Below, piece after piece: positions 6,602 through 14,340 of a stretch of DNA of 32,089 bases. The translations under genes were made by a program, and so were the position numbers. This stretch comes from JAQVSH01 sp964451605 (lineage in GTDB: Bacteria; Bacteroidota; Bacteroidia; Bacteroidales; UBA4181): contig CAYVJA010000031.1 of NCBI GenBank assembly GCA_964451605.1, positions 1 through 32,089 of the forward strand, in the 5' to 3' direction. Positions within the stretch are counted from its first letter, which is position 1, and each line of letters starts with the position of its first letter. The notes beneath the pieces are model-generated. The model was not told where the DNA came from. It did not search any database and saw only the letters and a list, made by a program, of their open reading frames with translations.

Positions 6602-7057
6602 ATGGGTATGAGCAAAAACAGCTATATGAGCAATATGCAGAAACTGCTATTTGTGGCTAAAGAGTTGCATAATAGGGGGTTTCATGACATCCGGGTTATA
6701 CCCTCTTTGTCCCCATCGGGATTGTCGTGGCGTTGCACTATTCTGATTAATGCAGGTTTCAATAATATTTCAATAAATGCATCTATATGGATTCAACAGT
6801 TTTTTGACGATGATGAAAACGCGAATCTCAGCATTAGCCAATTGGTTGATAGTTTTATCGAGGAGCATCAAGCGTCTCTGAAAGAGTGTAGGGCCGACAA
6901 TAAGGAGTATGTCGGCTGGTATGCTTCAATGCTGAATCAATTAATTGAAGGAGAACTCCCATATGCATTTTCTGATTACTTCTCGTCCGACGATTATTGG
7001 GAAACGAGTGAGGGAAGGCAAATCGAAACGCTTCCGGGCGAAAGTCGTTTTTACTGA
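6602..7057 (+). CDS. Hypothetical protein (151 aa), second gene of a two-gene unit
   Basis: It begins 3 nt after the preceding stop. Met1 (6602) and Met3 (6608) are both possible starts. The product looks like a small alpha/beta domain: a helix (MQKLLFVAKELHNRGF), strands with RVIPSLSPSGLSWRCTILI (about 30-48), and an acidic helical C-terminus with SFIEEHQ and YWETSEGRQIETLPGESRF. It contains several tryptophans and no membrane segment. I do not recognise the family. Tight coupling to the coiled-coil gene suggests a partner or a regulator of it. Confidence 0.7.
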   Translation: MGMSKNSYMSNMQKLLFVAKELHNRGFHDIRVIPSLSPSGLSWRCTILINAGFNNISINASIWIQQFFDDDENANLSISQLVDSFIEEHQASLKECRADNKEYVGWYASMLNQLIEGELPYAFSDYFSSDDYWETSEGRQIETLPGESRFY

Positions 7058-7130
7058 CCTTTAGCTCGTTTCCTGATTTGGTAAGAAGATGCTTAATGAT
7101 TTGAACAACTCTTCACCCGCAAAACCGGCC

Positions 7131-8260
7131 TCAATCAAATCCCGGTATCTTTAGCAGTTCTCCGTTTTTCAGGGCCGATCGGTGGGCCACAATGCCGGGT
7201 GCGGTCATGGCCAGGGCCTGGCAGATATCTACTTCGGGGGTTCGGCGGTTGATGAGGGCGTCTATGAATTCGTGGGTGATAAAGGTGTGCGACCCTTCAT
7301 GTCCGCTGTCGAAGCGCAGGGAGGGGGGGAGCATGTCGGTTTTCCACCACTGGGGAACGTTGAGCGGTTCTACGGTATTGCCCATCACATCGAAGCCCCC
7401 TTCGTCTTTCACTAATCGTGCGCCGGTTTTTACCAATACCGATTCCGACCTGGGGCCGTGCGACATCACTACGCCCATTTTGTCGCCGTGCCACTCGCCA
7501 CGCTCCGAACCTCTGAGTGCCCCTTTCCAGTTAACCTCTACGGGGAAAGCCCGACCCTTGCTGGTTTTAAAGNNNNNNNNNNNNNNNNNNNNNNNNNNNN
7601 NNCGAGGGTAAGGCCCACCACAAAACTGGTGCAGTGGGTGGGGTATAGCATGGGTGGGAGGCCGTAGCGCCAGGTCTTTTTTCCCTCTTCTACATAGAGC
7701 GACTCCAGGCCGGGGTGGTTGTATTGTGCGGCATAGCTCATAAAGTTGCCGAAGTCGCCTTTTTTGTAGTAGGCTTTTACCGAAATCATACTTTGACGCC
7801 ATACGCTGGTTTCGGCCATCATGTAGGTGAGACCGCTTCTCTTCACCATGTTGCGTATGTCGTTGCATTCGTCGAGGGTCATGGCTGCCGGCACGGCACA
7901 GAGCACATGTTTTCCCGCTTGCAGTGCGGCTATCACATGTTTGGCATGGTCGGGTGCTCCGGTAGCGATAAACACGGCATCCACCTTCGGATCCTTAATC
8001 AATTGTTCCAGAGAGTCGTAACTTTTTGCACATTGATAGGTTTGCATCAGCGCCTCTTTTCGCGCGGGAATAAGATCGCTCACCGCTTCGACAATGCATT
8101 GGGGGTGCAGATGGAAGTAAAAGCTCAGCCCAAATCTCCCGCCCACAATGCCTATCCGCACCTTTTTATCGGGTTCGGTTTCGGCAAACAGGCCATCAGG
8201 GGCCATCGACAGGGCCGTGATTCCCAGGCCGGTCTTCTTCAAAAAATTACGACGGTTCAT
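7131..8260 (-). CDS. Tat-exported Gfo/Idh/MocA-family oxidoreductase, interrupted by assembly gap
   Basis: The N-terminus MNRRNFLKKTGLGITALS is a twin-arginine leader. A Rossmann fold follows (VRIGIVGGRFG, about 34-44, then SDLIPARKEAL and FIATGAPDHAKHVIAALQAGKHVLC). The C-terminal part resumes after the gap with FKTSKGRAFPVEVNWKG and ends KIPGFD. The two halves lie in different minus-strand frames around the 30 N. The true gap therefore has a length of 3n+1, or there is an indel. Family members, as I recall them, have a further 25-35 residues here, so the N run is probably a placeholder. The canonical EKP motif (active-site lysine) is replaced by CAVPAA, so ordinary sugar dehydrogenase chemistry is doubtful. 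GH109-type NAD-dependent glycosidases, which also deviate from EKP, are an alternative. It was likely used in periplasmic glycan processing. Confidence 0.8.
7573..7602. other. Assembly gap (30 N)
   Basis: A run of exactly 30 undetermined bases lies inside the Gfo/Idh/MocA gene. The flanking frames are incompatible with 30 being the real length. Confidence 0.99.
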
Positions 8261-8483
8261 GCTTCTCCATTTTAAGGTGTTGGGTTCGCCCCCTTTTTTC
8301 AGGGTAGTCTGCCTTAAAGGTAGGGCAAATTATTCACTTAGTGCATCGGAAGGCATGAGCTTGATTCTGCCAGCTTGTTATTATTGTCTGTAATATATCT
8401 ATGAAATAGCCTGACCGATCCTGAAATATTTGTACATTGAAGTGTGATTTAACGCAAACTATTTACCCGAAATTTCTCACAAA

Positions 8484-9461
8484 ATGAGGCACTTACTACA
8501 GATTATACTTGCATTCTTCGCTCTGGGATGTATCGGAGCCTGCAGCAAAGACGATAATGACCCGGATGGGTCCTCGCGCAACACGCACAGAGTTTCGCAA
8601 GTGACAATGAGCTCCGGTGAAGGTGATGTCGGGAGATATGTTTTTTCGTATCAGGGCGATAAATTAGTACAAGTCATGTTGTACGAAAAGGATGATAGTG
8701 AGAATTGGATTGAACAACATAAAGATGTAGTATCCTACACGGGCGATAAAGCCACGTTAATCTGCCACCAAAAAGAGGCCGGAGTTTGGGAGATGACAAA
8801 CAAATATGAATTCGTTATCCAAAATGGATTGATGATGGAGGAGCTTCATTTTACGCTCCTAAATGATGTATGGATAAATCTTTCGAAATGGACCTATCAC
8901 TATTCGAATAAAAGGCTTACTTCGTGGCAATCCGAACACTATGATGCTGAATCGGGTGCAACCCTTGATGTCGATAAGGGCGAAAATGTATACCAGAATG
9001 GCAAAGTTACCGAGTATAAAGAGTACTCTTCGTCCGACGAATCGGAGGATTGGATGCAGGATAATAAAATCCTCTTTTCGTATTCTGCCGACCAATTGAC
9101 CGGCTATATTCAATACGAGTTCGATGAAACTGAAAATTGGGAGGAATATAGAAAAGCGGAACTCTCTTATGAGGGCAATCTAATTTCGCAGCGTGTAGTT
9201 TCTTATTGGGATAGTGAGCAAAGTGAATGGGATTTCGATAATTCTACGTTTTACACCTATAACAGCAATGGTTATTTGCTGACCGCAACGGACGATGAAG
9301 ACATACAATATCTGTATGAGTATGAGGAAGGAAATGGGAATGCCAAATTCTTTTGGGTTTATCCTGAAGCAGTAATGTATCGTGAACCTACGTTAAAAAG
9401 TGCAACGGTAAAAGGAAACAGGATGCATATTCCCTATTATCAACGACTTAAAATGGAGTAA
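8484..9461 (+). CDS. Surface-exposed lipoprotein with YD-like repeats (325 aa)
   Basis: A signal peptide (LLQIILAFFALGC) ends in the lipobox IGAC with the lipidated cysteine near residue 21. The following SKDDNDPD is the acidic lipoprotein export signal that sends Bacteroidota lipoproteins to the outer face of the outer membrane. The mature part consists of repeated beta units with a Y-x-Y/F-S-Y theme and short D/E/N-rich turns (YVFSYQGDKL, WTYHYSNKRL, ILFSYSADQL, FYTYNSNGYL), spaced roughly 40-50 residues apart and resembling degenerate RHS/YD repeats. No enzyme motif is visible, so binding or a structural role is likely. The gene stands alone, with 222 bp upstream shared with the divergent oxidoreductase gene and 43 bp before the next gene. 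Confidence 0.8.
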   Translation: MRHLLQIILAFFALGCIGACSKDDNDPDGSSRNTHRVSQVTMSSGEGDVGRYVFSYQGDKLVQVMLYEKDDSENWIEQHKDVVSYTGDKATLICHQKEAGVWEMTNKYEFVIQNGLMMEELHFTLLNDVWINLSKWTYHYSNKRLTSWQSEHYDAESGATLDVDKGENVYQNGKVTEYKEYSSSDESEDWMQDNKILFSYSADQLTGYIQYEFDETENWEEYRKAELSYEGNLISQRVVSYWDSEQSEWDFDNSTFYTYNSNGYLLTATDDEDIQYLYEYEEGNGNAKFFWVYPEAVMYREPTLKSATVKGNRMHIPYYQRLKME

Positions 9462-9462
9462 G

Positions 9463-9492
9463 ATCTGTTCTCATTATATCTGTTCTCATTAT
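9463..9492 (+). repeat. Perfect 15-bp tandem duplication
   Basis: ATCTGTTCTCATTAT occurs twice head to tail, at 9463-9477 and 9478-9492, in the 43-bp gap between the lipoprotein gene and the fucosidase/esterase gene. It looks like a recent slippage duplication that changes the spacing in front of the downstream start. Confidence 0.9.
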
Positions 9493-9504
9493 AAATAATA
9501 AGAT

Positions 9505-11952
9505 ATGAAGATAAGGAAGAAGATGAGTTGGGTTTTTGTGGTGTGGATGATGGCGGCAACGAATCTTTTTGCCCAAACGCAAAAGCCCGACCCTAAGTTT
9601 TTTGTCTATCTCTGTTTCGGACAGTCGAATATGGAGGCGGGAGCGCGTCCCGAGCCGCAGGATTCGGGCAGGGTCGATAAGCGGTTCCAGATGCTGGCTG
9701 CGGTCGATAACCCGAAACTGGGCCGCACAATGGGGAATTGGTATGTGGCCGAACCGCCTATTAACCGCCCCGAAAACAATATGGGGCCGGTCGATTGGTT
9801 TGGACGCACTATGGTGGCCAATCTTCCCGATGCCTTCCGGGTGGGCGTAATCAATGTGTCGGTGGCAGGAGCCACGATTGAGTTGTGGCAAAAGGAGAAC
9901 TATACAACCTACCTCGACAGTGCCGCAACCTGGATGCAGAATATGTGTAAGCAATACAACGGAAATCCTTACCAGCGGCTGGTGGATATGGCTAAAATTG
10001 CCCAAAAGAGGGGCGTAATCAAAGGCATATTGATCCATCAGGGCGAATCGAATTCGTCCGATCCCGCATGGCCCGAAAAGGTGAAGGGGATCTACGATGA
10101 TCTGATGAAGGATTTGAATCTGAACCCCAAGGATGTGCCTTTATTGGCCGGCGAGTTAAAGAGTAAGGAGGAGAACGGGGTCTGTTATCGCTTTAATACC
10201 GATATACTGCCTAACCTGAAAAAGAGCCTGCCCAATTCGCACATCATCTCTTCGGCAGGGGTGAAAGGCTCAACCGATCAGTTCCATTTCACTACCGCCG
10301 GCATGCGCGAACTGGGCCGGCGATACGCGGTGAAGATGCTCCAGATTCAAGGTTTCCGCTACGACGAAAAAAAGGGGCCGAAGCCCCCATACGAGGTGGT
10401 GGTAAACACCGATAAGGAGCCGGTGACGCCGGGTAAGTTTCAACCCAACTGGGAGTCGCTCAGCCAATATCAGGTGCCCGAGTGGTTTCGGAATGCCAAG
10501 TTTGGTATTTGGGCTCATTGGGGGCCGCAGTGTCAACCCGGCCAGGGCGACTGGTACGCCCGGTTCATGTACAACGAAGGGGGCCGCGAATACAGATGGC
10601 ATGTGGCCAACTACGGACATCCTTCGCAATTCGGGTTTAAAGAGGTAATTAACTCCTGGAAGGCCGATAAGTGGGATCCTGAAAAGCTGGTGGCCCTGTA
10701 CAAACGGGCCGGTGCGCAATACTTTGTGGCTATGGCCAACCACCACGACAACATGGATATGTGGAACAGCAAATACCAGGAGTGGAATACGGTGAATGTG
10801 GGGCCCAAACAGGATGTTCTTGCCGGTTGGGCCAAAGCGGCCAAACGCAACGGGCTGCCCTTTGGTCTCAGCTCGCATGCAGCCCATGCCTGGTCGTGGA
10901 TGGAGGTTGCACAGCGTGCCGACAAGAATGGCCCGTTGGCCGGAGTCCCTTACGATGGAAAACTGACCAAGGACGACGGAAAGGGCACCTGGTGGGAGGG
11001 GTTAGACCCGCAGGAGTTGTATGCCCAGAACCATCCGCTGAGCCAGGGGAGCGAAGATATTGGCCGGATTCACAGCCAGTGGGGGTGGGGAAATGGCGTG
11101 GCCATGCCGTCGCAGGCCTATTGCGATAAGTTTTATAACCGCACAATCGATATGATCAATCAATTTCAACCCGATCTGCTCTATTTCGACGATACGGCTC
11201 TACCGCTCTATCCGGTGAGCGATGCGGGTTTGAAAATTGCCGCCCATCTCTACAACAGCAGCATGAAGCAGAACAAAGGCAAGCTCGAAGCTGTGCTGTT
11301 GGGTAAAATCCTGACCCCGGAACAGCGAAAATGTCTGGTATGGGACGTGGAGCGGGGAGCCCCCGACAAGATTCAGCCGGAGCCCTGGCAAACCTGCACC
11401 TGCATCGGCGACTGGCACTATAACGAAGCGGTGTATAACCAAAAGCGGTATAAATCGGCCCAATCGGTGATTCAATCGTTGATTGACGTGGTGAGCAAAA
11501 ACGGCAATATGCTTCTGAGCATCCCCGTGCGTGGCGACGGCACCATCGATGAGCTGGAGGTGGCTGTATTAGAGGGGATTGCCGCCTGGATGGAAATCAA
11601 CCAGGAGAGCCTTTTCGGCACCCGTCCCTGGAAAGTGTTCGGCGAAGGCCCGGCAGCCGAAGCCGCGAACCCCATCAATGCACAAGGCTTCAACGAAGGG
11701 CGTATCAAATTTTCGTCCAAAGACATTCGGTTCAACCAAAAGGGACGCGTCCTGTACGTAACCGTCATGGGTTCGCCCACCGAACCCATTCAGGTAAAAA
11801 ACCTGAATCAGCAGGCAGGCATCTCCAGGATAGAACTGCTTGGCAGCAAAGAGAAGGTACAATGGCAGCAAACCTCCCAACACCTCCAAATAGAGGCTCC
11901 CGCCACCGTACCCAACCCCATTGCCGTTGTCTACAAAGTCACCTTACGGTAA
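9505..11952 (+). CDS. Secreted two-domain enzyme: SGNH acetylesterase plus GH29 alpha-L-fucosidase
   Basis: The 815-aa product has a signal peptide (about 1-23, ending LFAQ). Residues about 30-280 form a sialate O-acetylesterase-type SGNH domain: GQSNME with nucleophile Ser41, HQGES at 178-182, and the Asp/His pair D258 and H261 in DQFHF. Residues about 310-700 form a GH29 fucosidase domain, with WFRNAKFGIWAHWG (about 327-340), the HHDNMDMWNS stretch, and LLYFDD around the probable nucleophile D562. A C-terminal beta domain (about 710-815) follows. The enzyme would deacetylate and remove fucose from one branched glycan in the periplasm or outside the cell. Natural substrates could be plant cell wall glycans or host mucin, which the sequence alone does not decide. 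No SusC/SusD pair is in the window. Confidence 0.88.
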   Translation: MKIRKKMSWVFVVWMMAATNLFAQTQKPDPKFFVYLCFGQSNMEAGARPEPQDSGRVDKRFQMLAAVDNPKLGRTMGNWYVAEPPINRPENNMGPVDWFGRTMVANLPDAFRVGVINVSVAGATIELWQKENYTTYLDSAATWMQNMCKQYNGNPYQRLVDMAKIAQKRGVIKGILIHQGESNSSDPAWPEKVKGIYDDLMKDLNLNPKDVPLLAGELKSKEENGVCYRFNTDILPNLKKSLPNSHIISSAGVKGSTDQFHFTTAGMRELGRRYAVKMLQIQGFRYDEKKGPKPPYEVVVNTDKEPVTPGKFQPNWESLSQYQVPEWFRNAKFGIWAHWGPQCQPGQGDWYARFMYNEGGREYRWHVANYGHPSQFGFKEVINSWKADKWDPEKLVALYKRAGAQYFVAMANHHDNMDMWNSKYQEWNTVNVGPKQDVLAGWAKAAKRNGLPFGLSSHAAHAWSWMEVAQRADKNGPLAGVPYDGKLTKDDGKGTWWEGLDPQELYAQNHPLSQGSEDIGRIHSQWGWGNGVAMPSQAYCDKFYNRTIDMINQFQPDLLYFDDTALPLYPVSDAGLKIAAHLYNSSMKQNKGKLEAVLLGKILTPEQRKCLVWDVERGAPDKIQPEPWQTCTCIGDWHYNEAVYNQKRYKSAQSVIQSLIDVVSKNGNMLLSIPVRGDGTIDELEVAVLEGIAAWMEINQESLFGTRPWKVFGEGPAAEAANPINAQGFNEGRIKFSSKDIRFNQKGRVLYVTVMGSPTEPIQVKNLNQQAGISRIELLGSKEKVQWQQTSQHLQIEAPATVPNPIAVVYKVTLR

Positions 11953-11968
11953 AAAATGGGTAATTAGT

Positions 11969-12034
11969 GCTCTGGTGCTCTGGTGCTCTGGTGCATCGAA
12001 GCGCTTGCGCGCTTCAAGTGCTGCGCTTCGCGCG
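11969..12034. repeat. Mosaic intergenic repeat, copy R1
   Basis: Three head-to-tail units of GCTCTGGT (11969-11992) lead into a hairpin, GAAGCGC-TTGC-GCGCTTC (11998-12015), then AAGTGCTGCGCTTCGCGCG. The same modules recur at 13518, 14052 and 14203. The element contributes the stop codon and last residues of the minus-strand gene at 12014-12784. Confidence 0.85.
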
Positions 12035-12784
12035 ATACAACAGACCTGTCTCGTCGAAGAGGAAGATAGCTCCAAGGTTGTCGATGAGCGCTATGTCTAC
12101 ATATCGATCATTGATCTCGCTTACGATAGTAACCTTTCCCTTTAATGCATCATAAAAGTTGTAGAAGCGCATATTGTCAACTTCCTGCATATATGACATT
12201 ATCTCTTGTAATGTAAGAATGGGTTCGGATGAGCGATATTCAATTTTTTCCAGCGTTTTGTAGTATGCATATGTCCACAGGATCACTTGCTTACAATCAA
12301 ACTTCTGCAGAATGTCGATATAAACCTCTCTAATCTTGATTATCTCTTCGACAATCTCCCGGTGAGAATTATAATAGTGATCATTTTCGCCAATGATGTC
12401 CTGGATAAATTGTTTCCACGCGTTATTGAACGGAATGAAATTGAGTTGAAAAATACCATTTGCAAAAAACTCCAGAAGCAGTTCGTCCTCATTTTCAAAG
12501 TGTACCGGAATATGCAACTCGTAGTCGCAATAAAGATTCCCGGGTTGCTGTGGCAGGCCGTCATTATCCACATGATAGCATATAGTTATCTTGTATGTTT
12601 CAGTCGCCCCAATGTCCAGATACTCCTCATCTTTATCGTATGTTGTATCATCCTCAATACATGACCAATGATACACCGTTAAATTGACCCCGAAAAGCCG
12701 GGATACTTTCTGGCAAAAAGAGCTGTAGTCGGCCGAATAAAAGTTGTACTCGCCAAGCGCATTGATTGTTTTAGCAATTCCCAT
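12014..12784 (-). CDS. Hypothetical protein (256 aa) whose 3' end runs into repeat R1
   Basis: I do not recognise the family. The product is acidic and soluble, with no signal peptide or membrane segment. It mixes beta strands (VNLTVYHWSCIEDD, TYKITICYHVD, CDYELHIPVHF) with long helices (REIVEEIIKIREVYIDILQKFD; ILTLQEIMSYMQEVDNMRF). The ATG at 12784 is the first in frame. The last residues, LLYRAKRST, and the TGA at 12014-12016 are encoded by the R1 repeat, so the original C-terminus may have been replaced. The gene is alone on the minus strand between plus-strand genes, which fits an acquired orphan. The profile would also fit an immunity-type protein, but nothing proves this. Confidence 0.65.
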   Translation of the reverse strand: MGIAKTINALGEYNFYSADYSSFCQKVSRLFGVNLTVYHWSCIEDDTTYDKDEEYLDIGATETYKITICYHVDNDGLPQQPGNLYCDYELHIPVHFENEDELLLEFFANGIFQLNFIPFNNAWKQFIQDIIGENDHYYNSHREIVEEIIKIREVYIDILQKFDCKQVILWTYAYYKTLEKIEYRSSEPILTLQEIMSYMQEVDNMRFYNFYDALKGKVTIVSEINDRYVDIALIDNLGAIFLFDETGLLYRAKRST

Positions 12785-12878
12785 GTGTTCGAAGTGGCAG
12801 TTTTTGCGTTTCGCTGTCTGTGATACGATTTTGGCGGCACAATCACGCCGGATGTTGATTACGTTTCATTTGCGATTA

Positions 12879-12895
12879 TATACATTTTGTGTATA
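12879..12895. other. Short inverted repeat TATACA-N5-TGTATA upstream of the GNAT gene
   Basis: Perfect 6-bp arms lie about 90 bp before the acetyltransferase start and about 95 bp from the divergent gene start at 12784. It could be an operator in the divergent intergenic region or simply a chance A/T-rich palindrome. Confidence 0.3.
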
Positions 12896-12983
12896 AAATC
12901 ATACTCAACACGCTATCTTCGTTCTCAGAACTTGCATCCTCCGATGGTAATCCTGTGGCGGAGGTAACCCTATAGAATTTGAG

Positions 12984-13532
12984 ATGGAACTTCGTGTAGA
13001 TTCAGATTTTGTGCTCAGACAGATGGAGCCGGCCGATGCGGTGGATATTTTCAGGACAATCGACAGCCAGAGGGCCTATCTGGGAAAATTTCTGCCCTTT
13101 GTGGCTCTCACCCGAGGAGTGGCCGATTCCGAAATGTATGTCGATTCGGTGGTAAACGCCCCGGCCACCCGGTTTGATTATGTTTTCACCATCCGGAAAG
13201 GCAACACCTTTGTGGGGCTGGCGGGCTATAAAGATACCGACCGGCTAAACCGAAAGACCGAAATAGGCTATTGGCTTTCCGAACCCTTCCAAAAGCAGGG
13301 CATAATGACCCGATCCGTTGCCAGACTGTGCGACTATGCCTTCCACGAATTAGACCTGAACAGAATCCAGATAAAATGTGCCGTCGAAAACCATGCGAGT
13401 ATCGCCATACCCAAACGATTAGGCTTCACCTTCGAAGGCATTGAACGGCAGGGCGAGCTGCTAACCGGAGGCATCTACACGGATGTGGCGGTGTATAGTA
13501 AGTTGAGGAATGATAATGCTCTAATGCTCTAA
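12984..13532 (+). CDS. GNAT-family N-acetyltransferase, RimJ/RimL type
   Basis: The 182-aa product is of typical length for this group, which transfers acetyl groups from acetyl-CoA to protein N-termini or small amines. Visible family features are the N-terminal LRQMEPADAVDIFRTID, the acetyl-CoA loop around SEPFQKQGIM (about 97-106), and the characteristic CAVENHASIAIPKRLGFTFEG (about 131-151, shown as landmarks). The start at 12984 is preceded by a GGAGGTAA-type ribosome-binding site about 15 nt upstream. The last residues, NDNALML, and the TAA are encoded by the 8-bp tandem array of repeat R2, so the natural end is probably just before it. The acceptor substrate is unknown. Confidence 0.85.
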   Translation: MELRVDSDFVLRQMEPADAVDIFRTIDSQRAYLGKFLPFVALTRGVADSEMYVDSVVNAPATRFDYVFTIRKGNTFVGLAGYKDTDRLNRKTEIGYWLSEPFQKQGIMTRSVARLCDYAFHELDLNRIQIKCAVENHASIAIPKRLGFTFEGIERQGELLTGGIYTDVAVYSKLRNDNALML

Positions 13533-13602
13533 TGCTCTATTGCTCTATTGCTGCGCTAAAGCGCTAGAAGTTAATGGTGAATGGTTAATGCGCTGCGCGC
13601 TA
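13518..13602. repeat. Mosaic intergenic repeat, copy R2
   Basis: Four head-to-tail GCTCTA(A/T)T units (13518-13549) are followed by CTGCGCTAAAGCGCTAG and then TTAATGGTGAATGGTTAATGCGCTGCGCGC. The 3' module with ATGGTTAATGCGC is shared with R3 and R4. The stop codon of the GNAT gene (13530-13532) lies within the array. Confidence 0.8.
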
Positions 13603-13642
13603 GTGGAACAGTGATGTGCTGATTAGATAAACGGAAATAATA

Positions 13643-14053
13643 ATGGAGCAGAAGGATTATTTGTTGAGGGAGATTGAGAAGATTGGTTTGATTATTCGCG
13701 CTATCCGGCAAAGGCTTTTTGGGGGCGCCGATGACACTGCAATCCATGCTGAAACGCAGATGGCAGAGGTTAAGGAGATGTTGATGCAGGAGATGCAGTT
13801 CGATCTCGACCATTTTCTGACTTTAGACAGCCAGGCAACAAATCAATATTTCGATCTGTTCGAAGGATTCAATGTCGATAACATAGAGCAACTGGCCGAT
13901 TGTTTGGCACAACTGGGTTCGGATACAGAATCGAACACTGCAACCCAATGCCGCGAAAAAGCACTCCAACTCTACGCACTTTGTAATGCCAAAAGCAAAA
14001 CCTACTCCTTCGAACGCGAAGCCAAAATCGACAACCTAAAGAATATCAGGTAA
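13643..14053 (+). CDS. Small helical hypothetical protein (136 aa)
   Basis: It begins MEQKDYLLREIEKIGLIIRAI, which recalls the start of DUF6483-type proteins, but the rest is not clearly recognisable. The product is almost entirely helical and acidic, with no signal peptide or membrane segment. Start and stop sit between repeat copies R2 and R3: R2 ends about 40 bp before the start, and R3 begins directly after the TAA at 14051-14053. Function is unknown. Confidence 0.65.
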   Translation: MEQKDYLLREIEKIGLIIRAIRQRLFGGADDTAIHAETQMAEVKEMLMQEMQFDLDHFLTLDSQATNQYFDLFEGFNVDNIEQLADCLAQLGSDTESNTATQCREKALQLYALCNAKSKTYSFEREAKIDNLKNIR

Positions 14054-14150
14054 TCAAGGGTCAATGGTTAATGCGCTGCGCGCAAGTGCTCTAGTGCTCT
14101 AATGCATCGAAGCGCGAACGCGCTTCAAGTGCTGCGCTGGCGCGCGATGA
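14052..14150. repeat. Mosaic intergenic repeat, copy R3
   Basis: Module order is the AATCAAGGGTCAATGGTTAA block (14052-14076 is an exact 25-bp match to 14203-14227), CTGCGCGC, two GCTCTA(G/A)(T) units, then the hairpin GAAGCGC-GAAC-GCGCTTC and AAGTGCTGCGCTGGCGCGCGA. The hairpin stem is identical to R1 while the 4-nt loop differs. Confidence 0.85.
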
Positions 14151-14202
14151 CCCAGTATTTCAGATGACGCAGGACTCTGGCAGTTACCTCCAATTAGGCC
14201 GA

Positions 14203-14272
14203 AATCAAGGGTCAATGGTTAATGCGCGAAGCGCAGCACCAGAGCACCAGAGCACCAGAGCACCAGAGCATT
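14203..14272. repeat. Mosaic intergenic repeat, copy R4 with inverted tandem module
   Basis: It starts with the same 25-bp block as R3, then GAAGCGCAGC followed by four ACCAGAGC units, the reverse complement of the GCTCTGGT array of R1. It lies 69 bp before the histidine kinase start at 14341. Reading through it gives a spurious RAPEHQSTRAPEH peptide, which is why the longer kinase frame is rejected. Confidence 0.85.
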
Positions 14273-14340
14273 GTAATTTGCGCAAACTTTCCTTATCTTT
14301 CATTCTATTTGTTGATGGTTCTTTATCGGGAGGAAAGGAC

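Noticed and set aside
10270..10887. 205-aa minus-strand frame inside the fucosidase gene
   Set aside because: It is antisense to highly conserved GH29 coding sequence, so it is a composition-driven shadow.
11969..14272. Possible CRISPR-like array in the tandem repeats
   Set aside because: Units are 8 bp without spacers, and copies are scattered between genes. There are no cas genes.
14164..14340. N-terminal extension of the PAS kinase from the ATG at 14164
   Set aside because: The extension translates repeat R4 into a repetitive RAPEH-type peptide. The ATG at 14341 has a good ribosome-binding site and starts directly at the PAS region.
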